NCBI GenBank assembly: GCA_002418205.1
Contig: DIDP01000069.1
Coordinates: forward strand, 1-33,387
Direction: 5' to 3'
Length of the DNA stretch: 33,387 nucleotides
From: Anaerolineales bacterium UBA5797
GTDB taxonomy: Bacteria; Chloroflexota; Anaerolineae; Anaerolineales; Villigracilaceae
Shown here: piece after piece, positions 6,984 through 14,120 of the stretch
How the letters are laid out: each line of letters begins with the position of its first letter
Numbering within the stretch: the first letter of the stretch is position 1
Notes under the pieces: generated by a model
The model's input: only the letters and a program-made list of their open reading frames with translations
What the model was told of the DNA's origin: nothing
The model's database searches: none
Made by a program: the position numbers and the translations under genes

Positions 6984-8159
6984 ATGAAGTTAATGGATAA
7001 CATCCCGGTCTGGGGTGAGCCGGTCGATGAGAGCGCGCTTTCGCAGATCAGGAATTGCGCAAGGACCGCCGAGGCGGCCGCGCTGATGGCGGACCATCAC
7101 AAGGGCTACGCGGTCCCCATCGGCGGGGTGGTGGCGTATCGTGACAGCATCAGCCCATCGGGAGTCGGATTCGATATCGCCTGCGGGAACAAAGCCGTGC
7201 TGCTCGATGTCCCCGCTTCAGAGATACGCGTCAACATCCGCACGATCATGGATGACATCTGGAGGAACCTGTCCTTCGGCATTGGTCTCAAGAACAGGGT
7301 GCGCGTCGATCACGAACTGTTCAACGACCCCGCATGGACTCTGCCCGCGGTCCGCAGCCTCAAGGACATGGCGCGCGGACAACTGGGGACGATCGGTTCC
7401 GGCAACCATTATGTGGACCTGTTCGAGGATGAACAGGGACGCGCGTGGATCGGCGTGCATTTCGGTTCGCGCGGGTTGGGATATAAGACCGCCACATACT
7501 TTTTGAAGGCGGGCGGCGCAAAGGACGGCATGGATGTGGATCCGCTGGTCCTGTCTGTGAGATCGAATCTGGGAACGGATTATCTCACCTGCATGCAACT
7601 GGCGGGGAGGTATGCCTACGCCGGACGCGATTGGGTTTGCAGCGAAGTGGCGCGTATGGTGGGCGCGAACATTCTGGAGGAGGTCCATAACCATCATAAT
7701 TACGCCTGGAGGGAAACCCATAACGGACAGGAGCTGTGGGTGGTGCGCAAAGGCGCGACCCCGGCGTTCCCCGGTCAGCGCGGATTCGTGGGTGGTTCGA
7801 TGGGCGATATCTCTGTGATCCTGGAGGGTGTTGAATCGGATGAAACGAAATATTCGCTGTATTCCACCGTCCACGGCGCGGGACGCGTCATGAGCCGCAC
7901 GGAGGCGCGCGGCAAGATCAACCGCAAGACAGGCAAAGTCATCAAGCCGGGCGTGGTCTCGCGCGAAATGATGCTCGATTGGATCCACAAACAGGGCGTG
8001 GAGTTACGCGGTGCCGGCACGGACGAGTCGCCGCATTGCTACAAGCGTTTGCCCGCGGTGCTGGGATTCCACGGCTCGACCGTCCGCATCCTCCATACGC
8101 TCAAGCCGATCGGCGTTGCCATGGCAGGCGAGCACGAGTTCGATCCGTACAAGGATTAG
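6984..8159 (+). CDS. rtcB: RtcB-family RNA ligase
   Basis: A 391-aa GTP- and Mn-dependent RNA ligase that joins 2',3'-cyclic phosphate or 3'-phosphate ends to 5'-OH ends, in tRNA or rRNA repair. Visible blocks are PIGGVVAYRDSISPSGVGFD (metal Asp) with IACG, GTIGSGNHYVDLF, VHFGSRGLGY, NHHNYAW and VHGAGRVMSR, which holds the guanylylated histidine. It is full length with the normal C-terminus (KPIGVAMAGEHEFDPYKD). ATG 6984 was chosen because GGAG lies 6 nt before it and MDNIPVWG is the expected N-terminus; an in-frame GTG at 6966 is less likely. No archease or RtcA gene is nearby. Confidence 0.92.
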   Translation: MKLMDNIPVWGEPVDESALSQIRNCARTAEAAALMADHHKGYAVPIGGVVAYRDSISPSGVGFDIACGNKAVLLDVPASEIRVNIRTIMDDIWRNLSFGIGLKNRVRVDHELFNDPAWTLPAVRSLKDMARGQLGTIGSGNHYVDLFEDEQGRAWIGVHFGSRGLGYKTATYFLKAGGAKDGMDVDPLVLSVRSNLGTDYLTCMQLAGRYAYAGRDWVCSEVARMVGANILEEVHNHHNYAWRETHNGQELWVVRKGATPAFPGQRGFVGGSMGDISVILEGVESDETKYSLYSTVHGAGRVMSRTEARGKINRKTGKVIKPGVVSREMMLDWIHKQGVELRGAGTDESPHCYKRLPAVLGFHGSTVRILHTLKPIGVAMAGEHEFDPYKD

Positions 8160-8221
8160 AATCTTTGGAACTTGAAACTGCGGAATGGATTTCTGTGGTT
8201 TAAATCAAATTGGAGTCATCG

Positions 8222-8578
8222 ATGAACGAAAGACCAACCGGCATCACAGCCAATAAATCGAAGAGGGAATTTACGATCACCTGGAACGATGGGCACGTCA
8301 GCGTCTATCCGTTCGAACTGTTGCGCGCGGCGTGTCCCTGTGCCTCCTGCCGCGGCGGGCACGAGAATATGAAGTCCGAGCCGGATGCCGACGTGTTCGA
8401 GAAGAAATTGGGGGATTCGCCAGCCACGCGTATCTCGAACGTGGTTGCTGTGGGCTCTTACGCATTGACCATCGTCTGGGAGGACGGTCACGATTACGGC
8501 ATATTCAACTGGCATTATCTGCGGGCGTTGTGTCCGTGTGAGGAGGATCGCAGGAAGTTTGGGAAGGTGGAACGTTAA
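8222..8578 (+). CDS. DUF971 (GBBH-like N-terminal domain) protein
   Basis: A 118-aa protein of the DUF971 family. It contains the two characteristic halves ITWNDGHVSVYPFELLRAACPCASCRGG and LTIVWEDGHDYGIFNWHYLRALCPCEE, each with a Cys-rich end (CPCASC and CPCE). The family occurs fused to Mrp/ApbC-type iron-sulfur carrier ATPases and at the N-terminus of gamma-butyrobetaine hydroxylase, so a metal or Fe-S related role is plausible but unproven. The start is ATG 8222, with GGAG 6-7 nt upstream. It follows rtcB by 62 nt. Confidence 0.8.
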   Translation: MNERPTGITANKSKREFTITWNDGHVSVYPFELLRAACPCASCRGGHENMKSEPDADVFEKKLGDSPATRISNVVAVGSYALTIVWEDGHDYGIFNWHYLRALCPCEEDRRKFGKVER

Positions 8579-8585
8579 ACAGATT

Positions 8586-8605
8586 TATAATCTACTCACA
8601 TTGCA
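8586..8605 (+). promoter_or_regulatory. Candidate promoter of the MNT/HEPN pair
   Basis: A consensus TATAAT at 8586-8591 lies 14 nt before the ATG at 8606, predicting a leader of about 8 nt. No convincing -35 is visible. Confidence 0.45.
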
Positions 8606-8941
8606 ATGACGAAATCAGTCAAGGATTCCCCAAATAAGAAAATTTTAAACGAAGTCACACGTCGAATTGTGGCGAGTGTCAAACCGCGACGCGTTTTATT
8701 GTTCGGTTCCGCTGCACGTGGTCGAATGAACAGTGATAGTGATCTGGATGTGCTGGTCGTTATGGGCGGGCATGCTCACCGCCGTCAGACCGCCCAGAAA
8801 ATTTATCGTGATTTGCGCGGGACAGGTATTGCAGTGGATATTGTTGTGGCGACTGAGAGGGATCTTAGAGAATATGGTCAAAGCGCAGGGACGGTCTTAA
8901 AATCTGCCCTGCAAGAGGGCCGCGTACTCTATGAAGCATAA
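8606..8941 (+). CDS. MNT-type nucleotidyltransferase, HEPN partner
   Basis: A 111-aa minimal nucleotidyltransferase. The active site is RVLLFGSAARGRMNSDSDLD (GS-x-x-R-G and the two Asp) with a third Asp in VDIVVA. In MNT/HEPN systems the MNT protein can be an antitoxin that adds AMP to its HEPN partner; in other pairs the function is unknown. Here it overlaps the HEPN gene by 11 nt, which supports a two-component unit. The base composition is more AT-rich than the flanking rtcB region, consistent with a mobile module. Confidence 0.85.
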   Translation: MTKSVKDSPNKKILNEVTRRIVASVKPRRVLLFGSAARGRMNSDSDLDVLVVMGGHAHRRQTAQKIYRDLRGTGIAVDIVVATERDLREYGQSAGTVLKSALQEGRVLYEA

Positions 8942-9323
8942 GGATCCGACGAGTCCACGGGCATGGTTGTTGCGCGCTAAGGCGAATTTGACATTGGCAG
9001 AAAAAGGCGGGCGGCTGAAGGGTGTTCTATTCGAGGATCTATGTTTCAATGCGCAACAAGCAGCTGAGAAATCAATTAAAGCCATTTGTCTTGCACAGGG
9101 TCTGGATTTTCCAAAGACACATTCGCTTGTACACCTGATGGATATTCTCGAATCAAGCGGGTTGTCCATTCCAGAGAATGTTCGAGATGCGGATATTCTC
9201 ACACAATATGCCGTGCAATCGCTTTACCCAAGCATAGTGGAAGAGATTACACGAGAGGAATATCGTGAGGCATTAAAACTTGCAGCAAAGGTTGTGTTTT
9301 GGGCAGAAACGATCATCAAGTAG
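8931..9323 (+). CDS. HEPN-domain protein paired with MNT
   Basis: A 130-aa four-helix HEPN protein. The family pattern is RAKANLTLAEKGG, CFNAQQAAEKSIKAICLAQGL and FPKTHSLVHLMDIL, ending in EEYREALKLAAKVVFWAE. Active HEPN ribonucleases carry an R-x4-6-H motif. I cannot find one, so this member may act by binding the MNT partner or a nucleotide rather than by cutting RNA. It starts inside the end of the MNT gene and ends just before a terminator. A toxin role is possible but not shown. Confidence 0.8.
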   Translation: MKHKDPTSPRAWLLRAKANLTLAEKGGRLKGVLFEDLCFNAQQAAEKSIKAICLAQGLDFPKTHSLVHLMDILESSGLSIPENVRDADILTQYAVQSLYPSIVEEITREEYREALKLAAKVVFWAETIIK

Positions 9324-9338
9324 CCTGCCTCTAACCTG

Positions 9339-9373
9339 TAAAAAAACGACCGGTTTTTCGGTCGTTTTTTTTT
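9339..9373. terminator. Bidirectional terminator between the HEPN and TPR genes
   Basis: The stem ACGACCG / CGGTCGT (9346-9352 and 9359-9365) has loop GTTTTT, with an A-run before it and a T-run after it. It can end transcription from both sides, and it overlaps the stop codon of the convergent TPR gene. Confidence 0.85.
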
Positions 9374-11183
9374 ACGGAGTTGGTGTCGGGGTGCGCGTCG
9401 GTGTCCGTGAAGGAGTGGCAGTTCTGGTTGGAGTTGGGGTGCGTGTGCTTGTGACGCGCGGGGTGGGCGTGGGGGTCCAGATATCGAGCAGGTGTTCCTG
9501 CGCCGTTATGCGCATTTCGGCTGTCATGGTTTCTTCGGGCAGATCCAGAAGCAGTTGCCAGTAATCCGCAGCCTTTTCCAGTTCTTCGCGCCGTTCATGG
9601 ACGATGGCTGCCCAGTAATATCCGAGCGACTTTTGTTCATCGGTTTCGGCAAGGGAAAGGGTCTTGTCCAAATCCACCAACGCGCTGCCGTTGCGTCCGT
9701 TCAACAGATGGGCGCGCACGAGTCCCAGGTTGGCTTCAAAGAGATCGGGGTAAAAAGCCAGAGCGCGGTCCAGGTCTTCATCCGCTGCTTCGCCGTTGCC
9801 CAGTTCGATGTTTGCCAGGAAGCGGTACAGATACGGCTCGCGCCGGTTGCGGTCGTTTGCAATGACCCGGTTCATCGCCTGAATGGATTCGCTGTAATTA
9901 CCGAGGTCGAACTCGATCTTCCCAAGCAGGAGGTATGTGGAAAGGTCGTTCGGTTCGTATTTGAGATAAAGGTTCAGGGCATCAACCGCCTCCTCGTAAT
10001 CCTTCGCTTCCGCATAGATCTGACCGAGCAGGAGATAGCTTGGCAGATAGGTCACATCCAATTCATTGGAACGTTGGGCGGCATCGAGCGCAAGTTGGAG
10101 TTCGCCTTCCTTTAAACGGGTCTGGGCGAGATAGTAGAAGACGAGCGGGGAATCCGGCAGACGCCGGTTGGCTTCGCCCAGGTCCACGATCGCGCCCTGA
10201 ATGTCGTTGTCTCGTGATTTGACCCTGCCGCGCTCGAGATAGGCTTCGCCAAATTCCGGGTCGAGCCTGACGGCTTCATCGAGTAACGGCAGGACGTTTG
10301 AATTCGGATCGCTGAGCAATCGGGCGCGCGCCAGCCCAACATACGCAGGACCAAAATTCGGATCCTTGTTGATCGCGTTGTTGTAGGCGTTGATGGCGCT
10401 GCCGGGGTCCCTCTTGAAGCGATAGGCTTCGCCCATGTAATAATAGGCGGTGGCGGTATCCGGTTCGGCGCGGACCACGTTCTCGAGCGCTTCGATCGCC
10501 TGATCCCAGTTGCCAGCCTTGTAGGCGCGTTCGAATTGAAGCAGGTAATCGGATGTAAGCGGCGAACGCTGCATCTGGACATATAAAGGCGTGGGGGTGT
10601 AGGGAACTTCAAGCAGTTCGGCAAGCGGACCAGCCGGAGTCCCGGGAACCTCGGTCTGAGGCTTGCCGCCGATCGCGGTGACGGTCAGTGTGTAGGTCGG
10701 GGAGGGTCCCGGTGTGAACGTGGGGCGGGATGTGTTCCGGTTCGCGGCCGGGATGATGAAACCGAACGTCACGCCGCTGGCGATCGCGCCGACCAGCAGA
10801 ACCACAAGTCCCAGGCGGAAGACCGGGCTGGCTTTGACCGCCGCCCAGCCTTTGGGCTTGGGTTTCTCATGTGCCAGCAGGAGTTTTTCCTCCCAGGCGC
10901 GCGGTCTGTTGATGGGGAAGGGCTGGATGGTCTCGTCCGCGGGCAGGGCTCCGAGCAGGACCAGGCCGCGTTTGGCGGCGGCATTTTCCGGGTCCAGTTT
11001 GAGCGCGGTCTGGAGGCAGTAGATCCGCTCCTTGCTGGATTCCATCGCGGCGCTCAACCAGATCCAATAGGTTGGGTTGTTCTGATTGGATTTGATCAAA
11101 CCCGTGAGCAATTCGCGGGCGTGAGCCTTGTCGTCCTGGCGCAGGGCGTCCACTGCCTCTTGAAAAACCGCATCGTCAACCAT
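9372..11183 (-). CDS. Membrane-anchored TPR protein with Thr/Pro tail
   Basis: 603 aa. An N-terminal cytoplasmic TPR-like region (about residues 5-85: FQEAVDALRQDDKAHARELL, LQTALKLDPENAAAKRGL) is followed by one membrane helix at about 122-147. A Thr/Pro linker and a long extracytoplasmic TPR array of roughly ten repeats (about 205-560) come next, with recognisable units such as YYYMGEAYRFKRDPGSAINAYN. The last 35 residues are almost only Thr, Pro and Arg/Ser in TPTPTR-like repeats, with no domain after them. It probably acts as a scaffold on the outside of the membrane; partners are unknown. The start is supported by a -10 element 6 nt upstream. Confidence 0.85.
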   Translation of the reverse strand: MVDDAVFQEAVDALRQDDKAHARELLTGLIKSNQNNPTYWIWLSAAMESSKERIYCLQTALKLDPENAAAKRGLVLLGALPADETIQPFPINRPRAWEEKLLLAHEKPKPKGWAAVKASPVFRLGLVVLLVGAIASGVTFGFIIPAANRNTSRPTFTPGPSPTYTLTVTAIGGKPQTEVPGTPAGPLAELLEVPYTPTPLYVQMQRSPLTSDYLLQFERAYKAGNWDQAIEALENVVRAEPDTATAYYYMGEAYRFKRDPGSAINAYNNAINKDPNFGPAYVGLARARLLSDPNSNVLPLLDEAVRLDPEFGEAYLERGRVKSRDNDIQGAIVDLGEANRRLPDSPLVFYYLAQTRLKEGELQLALDAAQRSNELDVTYLPSYLLLGQIYAEAKDYEEAVDALNLYLKYEPNDLSTYLLLGKIEFDLGNYSESIQAMNRVIANDRNRREPYLYRFLANIELGNGEAADEDLDRALAFYPDLFEANLGLVRAHLLNGRNGSALVDLDKTLSLAETDEQKSLGYYWAAIVHERREELEKAADYWQLLLDLPEETMTAEMRITAQEHLLDIWTPTPTPRVTSTRTPTPTRTATPSRTPTRTPTPTP

Positions 11184-11195
11184 GCGCTGATTTTA
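11184..11195 (-). promoter_or_regulatory. Candidate leaderless promoter of the TPR gene
   Basis: On the minus strand TAAAAT (11190-11195) is followed by CAGCGC and the ATG at 11183. The arrangement nearly duplicates the ubiA promoter (TAAAAT, TGGCGC, ATG). Confidence 0.6.
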
Positions 11196-11221
11196 CCCTA
11201 CTCGTCCCGGAACCCATAAGT

Positions 11222-11809
11222 TCAAACGGAACTGTGTGACGGCTCGTGGAACTCCTCCACTTGATACGTGAACACTTCAAGGTGCTTTGTCTGCCACACG
11301 TTGTTCGGCGCGCCCATCTTGGCGCACAGATGACTGAGGAAATCGGACGGACGGGGAATCTTCTCCCACACCTGCGGCAGAAATGTTGCCCGGTGAAAGC
11401 CTTCGCGCAGGATGACGCCGTCCACGTGTGGTCTTAATTTGGACAGCAGATCGTCCGCATCCTTATAGGCAAGCGGAACGGGGCGCGTCAAACGCGAGAC
11501 TTCGATCTGGATCCCGTTTAATTCACCTTCGCCCACCGGAGGAAAGCGCGGGTCTTCGAGCGCGGCGGCGATGGCATGTTCGCGGACGTCCTCAGCCAGC
11601 GGCTGATGCGCTTCGAGCGCGCCGATGCAGCCCCGCAGTTGTCCGCGCACGGTCAGCGTGACGAAGGTCGCCCCTTTCTCGCGCAGGTTCATTGGGAGTG
11701 ATTTCAGATCGAGCGGCGGCAGTTTTTCCCCGCGCACACCGTGTTCCATTGCCTCGCGCGCCAGGCGCAGCAATGTCTTTTGTTCATCGAGAGTCAATCT
11801 ATCGTTCAT
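11222..11809 (-). CDS. AMMECR1-domain protein (AmmeMemoRadiSam protein A-like)
   Basis: A 195-aa AMMECR1-family protein. The signature LRGCIGALEAHQPLAEDV is present, together with DPRFPPVGEGEL, GVILREGFHRATFLPQVWE and the final PSDFLSHLCAKMG block. Function is not established. In many prokaryotes AMMECR1 is encoded with a MEMO1-like protein and a radical-SAM enzyme; neither is visible here. Instead it follows a flavin reductase gene by 32 nt, and GGGAGG before the ATG gives it its own ribosome site. The two are probably one transcription unit. Confidence 0.85.
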   Translation of the reverse strand: MNDRLTLDEQKTLLRLAREAMEHGVRGEKLPPLDLKSLPMNLREKGATFVTLTVRGQLRGCIGALEAHQPLAEDVREHAIAAALEDPRFPPVGEGELNGIQIEVSRLTRPVPLAYKDADDLLSKLRPHVDGVILREGFHRATFLPQVWEKIPRPSDFLSHLCAKMGAPNNVWQTKHLEVFTYQVEEFHEPSHSSV

Positions 11810-11841
11810 GGGTTGTGCCTCCCCGTTTCAAAAAAAGAGGG

Positions 11842-12330
11842 TCAAGGCGGGGTCAGTTTCCAAAACACTCTATTATGATACACCAAGGGCTCGCCCGCGC
11901 CTTCCCCGCGCACCGCGATCACCTCGGCAATGAACAGCGTGTTCTCACCGTACGGAATGGAATGGATCACGCGGCAATTAAAGTATGCAATGCCACCCCT
12001 GAGCAATGGCGCATCGATCAGGAGCTTTTCGGTGGGCACGCCATCGAACCGGTCGGTGATGTTCGGAAACTTTCCGGCGAAACGGTCCGATAAATTGCCT
12101 TGATCGGCGGCGAGGACCGTCACAGCGAACTCACCTGACTTTTCCACAAGATCGTAGGTATGGGTTAACTTTCTCAATGTCACAGAAACGAGAGGCGGTT
12201 CAAGCGAAACGGATGAAAAGGAATTGACCGTCATGCCAAATTGTTGACCGTCATGCGCGGCGGTGAGCACTGATACGCCGGTTGTCCATGCGCGCATGGC
12301 GCGGCGTAATTGTTCGGAATCGAGAGTCAT
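11842..12330 (-). CDS. Flavin reductase-like (HpaC-type) FMN-binding protein
   Basis: A 162-aa protein of the flavin reductase-like domain family, which reduces FMN or FAD with NAD(P)H or uses FMN in a small monooxygenase system. Family features are the N-terminal LRRAMRAWTTGVSVLTA, FGMTVNSFSSVSLEPPLVSV, FAVTVLAADQGNLSDRFAG and FNCRVIHSIPYGENTLFIAEV. Length is standard. The ATG has GGAG 5 nt upstream. No obvious monooxygenase partner is adjacent, so its electron acceptor is unknown. Confidence 0.88.
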   Translation of the reverse strand: MTLDSEQLRRAMRAWTTGVSVLTAAHDGQQFGMTVNSFSSVSLEPPLVSVTLRKLTHTYDLVEKSGEFAVTVLAADQGNLSDRFAGKFPNITDRFDGVPTEKLLIDAPLLRGGIAYFNCRVIHSIPYGENTLFIAEVIAVRGEGAGEPLVYHNRVFWKLTPP

Positions 12331-12473
12331 GTCATCTCCAATGGAAATTCATCATAATGGCGAGGCAGGGGAGAGTCAAGATAAAAATTCTGAAACCCCG
12401 GCAGGCAGCGTTCCTTCATTTTCACGGTGGAGCATTTCTTATGATTCTTACCCTGCCAACAGGTAATTTCCTC

Positions 12474-12503
12474 TTGCCTTGAATTATCTAATTAAGGTAC
12501 TAT
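12474..12503 (+). promoter_or_regulatory. Candidate promoter of the envelope cluster
   Basis: TTGCCT at 12474-12479, an 18-bp spacer, and TACTAT at 12498-12503. The predicted start near 12510 leaves a leader of about 8 nt before the amidase ATG. Confidence 0.45.
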
Positions 12504-12517
12504 TACACGCAACAGTC

Positions 12518-13312
12518 ATGGACTCGACATCCTCCCATCCCGCGCAACCGGTCCGGCGCACGCGCCCTGTGCGTGCAGTGCAAGCCACGTTCGGTGTTGC
12601 GATCCTGTTGGCAACACTCTTCACCGCCCTGCCTTCGCGTGGATTGGTATCGGGGGAATTCTATGAACGCCTGAGTCTCGTTCTGACCCCGCACCCCGTG
12701 GACGGCGCCCCGCTTATATCCCAACCCCAGTTGCGGATCGGCATTGTCGCCGGTCACGCAGGCAACGATTCCGGCGCAGTCTGCGTGGATGGCAATGGTG
12801 CCGTCACATTGACCGAAGCGGACGTAAACCTTGAGATCGCCGCCATCGTCCAGCAGCAATTGATGGAGAAGGGATTTCAAGTCGATCTGTTGCGCGAGTT
12901 CGATACCCGCCTGAACGGTTATCGCGCCCTCGCGATCGTTTCCATCCATAACGATTCCTGCGAATACATCAACGACCAGGCAACCGGCTTCAAGGTTGCC
13001 GCGGCGTTGAACACTCCCGACCTGAACCGCGCCAATCGCCTCACCGCCTGCCTCGTGGATCGCTATCAGCAGACCACGGGTCTCACCTTCCATGCCGGCA
13101 GCATCACGAGCGACATGCGCGAATATCACGCCTTCCGCGAGATCGATCCGAGCACGGTTGCCGCGATCATCGAGACCGGTTTCCTCAACCTCGACCGCGA
13201 CCTGCTCACCCGTCAGACCGACCGTGTTGCCGCGGGCGTCGTGGATGGCATCCTGTGCTTTGCGAACAATGAGAGCGTCGAACCGACTCCCGCTCCGGGC
13301 ATGATCCCATGA
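12518..13312 (+). CDS. Membrane-anchored N-acetylmuramoyl-L-alanine amidase (Amidase_3)
   Basis: 264 aa from ATG 12518. A basic N-terminus and one hydrophobic segment (about residues 26-43) act as signal anchor, followed by a zinc amidase domain that cleaves the bond between MurNAc and the stem peptide. Zinc ligands and catalytic residues are visible as His80 (VAGHAGNDSG), Glu100 (TEADVN), His144 (SIHNDS) and Glu219 (IIETGFLN). The domain is somewhat shorter than in AmiC and has a proline-rich tail. A TTG at 12479 is in frame, but ATG 12518 sits better behind the promoter. The end overlaps the next gene by ATGA. It heads a cluster of four L,D-transpeptidase-like genes, pointing to wall remodelling. 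Confidence 0.85.
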   Translation: MDSTSSHPAQPVRRTRPVRAVQATFGVAILLATLFTALPSRGLVSGEFYERLSLVLTPHPVDGAPLISQPQLRIGIVAGHAGNDSGAVCVDGNGAVTLTEADVNLEIAAIVQQQLMEKGFQVDLLREFDTRLNGYRALAIVSIHNDSCEYINDQATGFKVAAALNTPDLNRANRLTACLVDRYQQTTGLTFHAGSITSDMREYHAFREIDPSTVAAIIETGFLNLDRDLLTRQTDRVAAGVVDGILCFANNESVEPTPAPGMIP

Positions 13313-14091
13313 AGACTTTATTATCAACCCGACGGACCCGCCTCATCCTCACCCTCGGTCTGCTTCTGGCATTCGGAGGCATTCTCACCGGGACGGCGTT
13401 CGTTTACGCGGTCTCGCCTGCGGGCACCTCATTTTTCGCAACACCGATTCCCACGCACGAGAACATCTGGGCATACGTGGAGATCGCCAAACCGACTCAT
13501 ACCGAGGTTCCCGCGGTGATTCCCCCTGGAACACCGATGAGTCCGCCGGCGTCTACAATGGAAGAAATGCCCACGGTCATTCCAGCCGAAACAGCCGTCA
13601 CCCAATTGACAGTGGAAGAGACGGAGACTCCCGGCGAAATGGTGATGGAGATCGCCGATGGCGCGCCGGTTTCGGCACAACAAGAGTCACAGGCGCCCGC
13701 GCCATCCTACAACGGCTCGAAGTACATCCTTGTGGATATTTCCGAACAGCACATGTATGTCTACGAAAACGACAGCCTGCTTTATAGTTTTGTCGCTTCC
13801 ACCGGCATGAACAACGCCACGCGGGTCGGCAATTTTGCCGTGCAGAGCAAGATCCCGAACGCCTATGGCTCCACCTGGAACATCTGGATGCCCAACTGGC
13901 TGGGCATCTACTGGGCGGGCGGATTGGAAAACGGCATCCATGCCCTGCCGATCCTGCCCAGCGGCGCGACCCTGTGGGAAGGGTTCCTGGGCAGACCGGT
14001 TTCCTATGGTTGTGTGGTGCTCGGGACATCGGATTCGCAATTATTGTATGATTGGGCAGAGATCGGTGTGCCCGTGGAAATTCAAAGGTAA
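13309..14091 (+). CDS. L,D-transpeptidase-like YkuD protein 1 (divergent, membrane stalk)
   Basis: 260 aa. A membrane helix at about residues 12-34 is followed by a Thr/Pro/Glu-rich stalk (about 42-125) and a YkuD domain starting at KYILVDISEQHMYVYENDSLLY. The catalytic pair is His211 (GIHALP) and Cys235 (VSYGCVVL). The usual SHGC is SYGC here, so this copy is divergent and its activity is uncertain. YkuD enzymes form 3-3 peptidoglycan crosslinks or attach proteins to the wall. It shares VEIAKP and EETETPG with the next protein, implying duplication of stalk and domain. It is translationally coupled to the amidase gene. Confidence 0.82.
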   Translation: MKTLLSTRRTRLILTLGLLLAFGGILTGTAFVYAVSPAGTSFFATPIPTHENIWAYVEIAKPTHTEVPAVIPPGTPMSPPASTMEEMPTVIPAETAVTQLTVEETETPGEMVMEIADGAPVSAQQESQAPAPSYNGSKYILVDISEQHMYVYENDSLLYSFVASTGMNNATRVGNFAVQSKIPNAYGSTWNIWMPNWLGIYWAGGLENGIHALPILPSGATLWEGFLGRPVSYGCVVLGTSDSQLLYDWAEIGVPVEIQR

Positions 14092-14120
14092 CGGTCACTT
14101 ATGACATTAAGGGTAAATGT

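Noticed and set aside
7218..7988. 256-codon minus-strand frame opposite rtcB
   Set aside because: It lies antisense to a clearly conserved gene, has no ribosome site or recognisable domain, and is explained by GC-rich codon usage.
9375..9480. GT-rich tandem-like DNA as a CRISPR or microsatellite
   Set aside because: The repeats are irregular and encode the Thr/Pro tail of the TPR protein in frame; there are no constant repeats with unique spacers.
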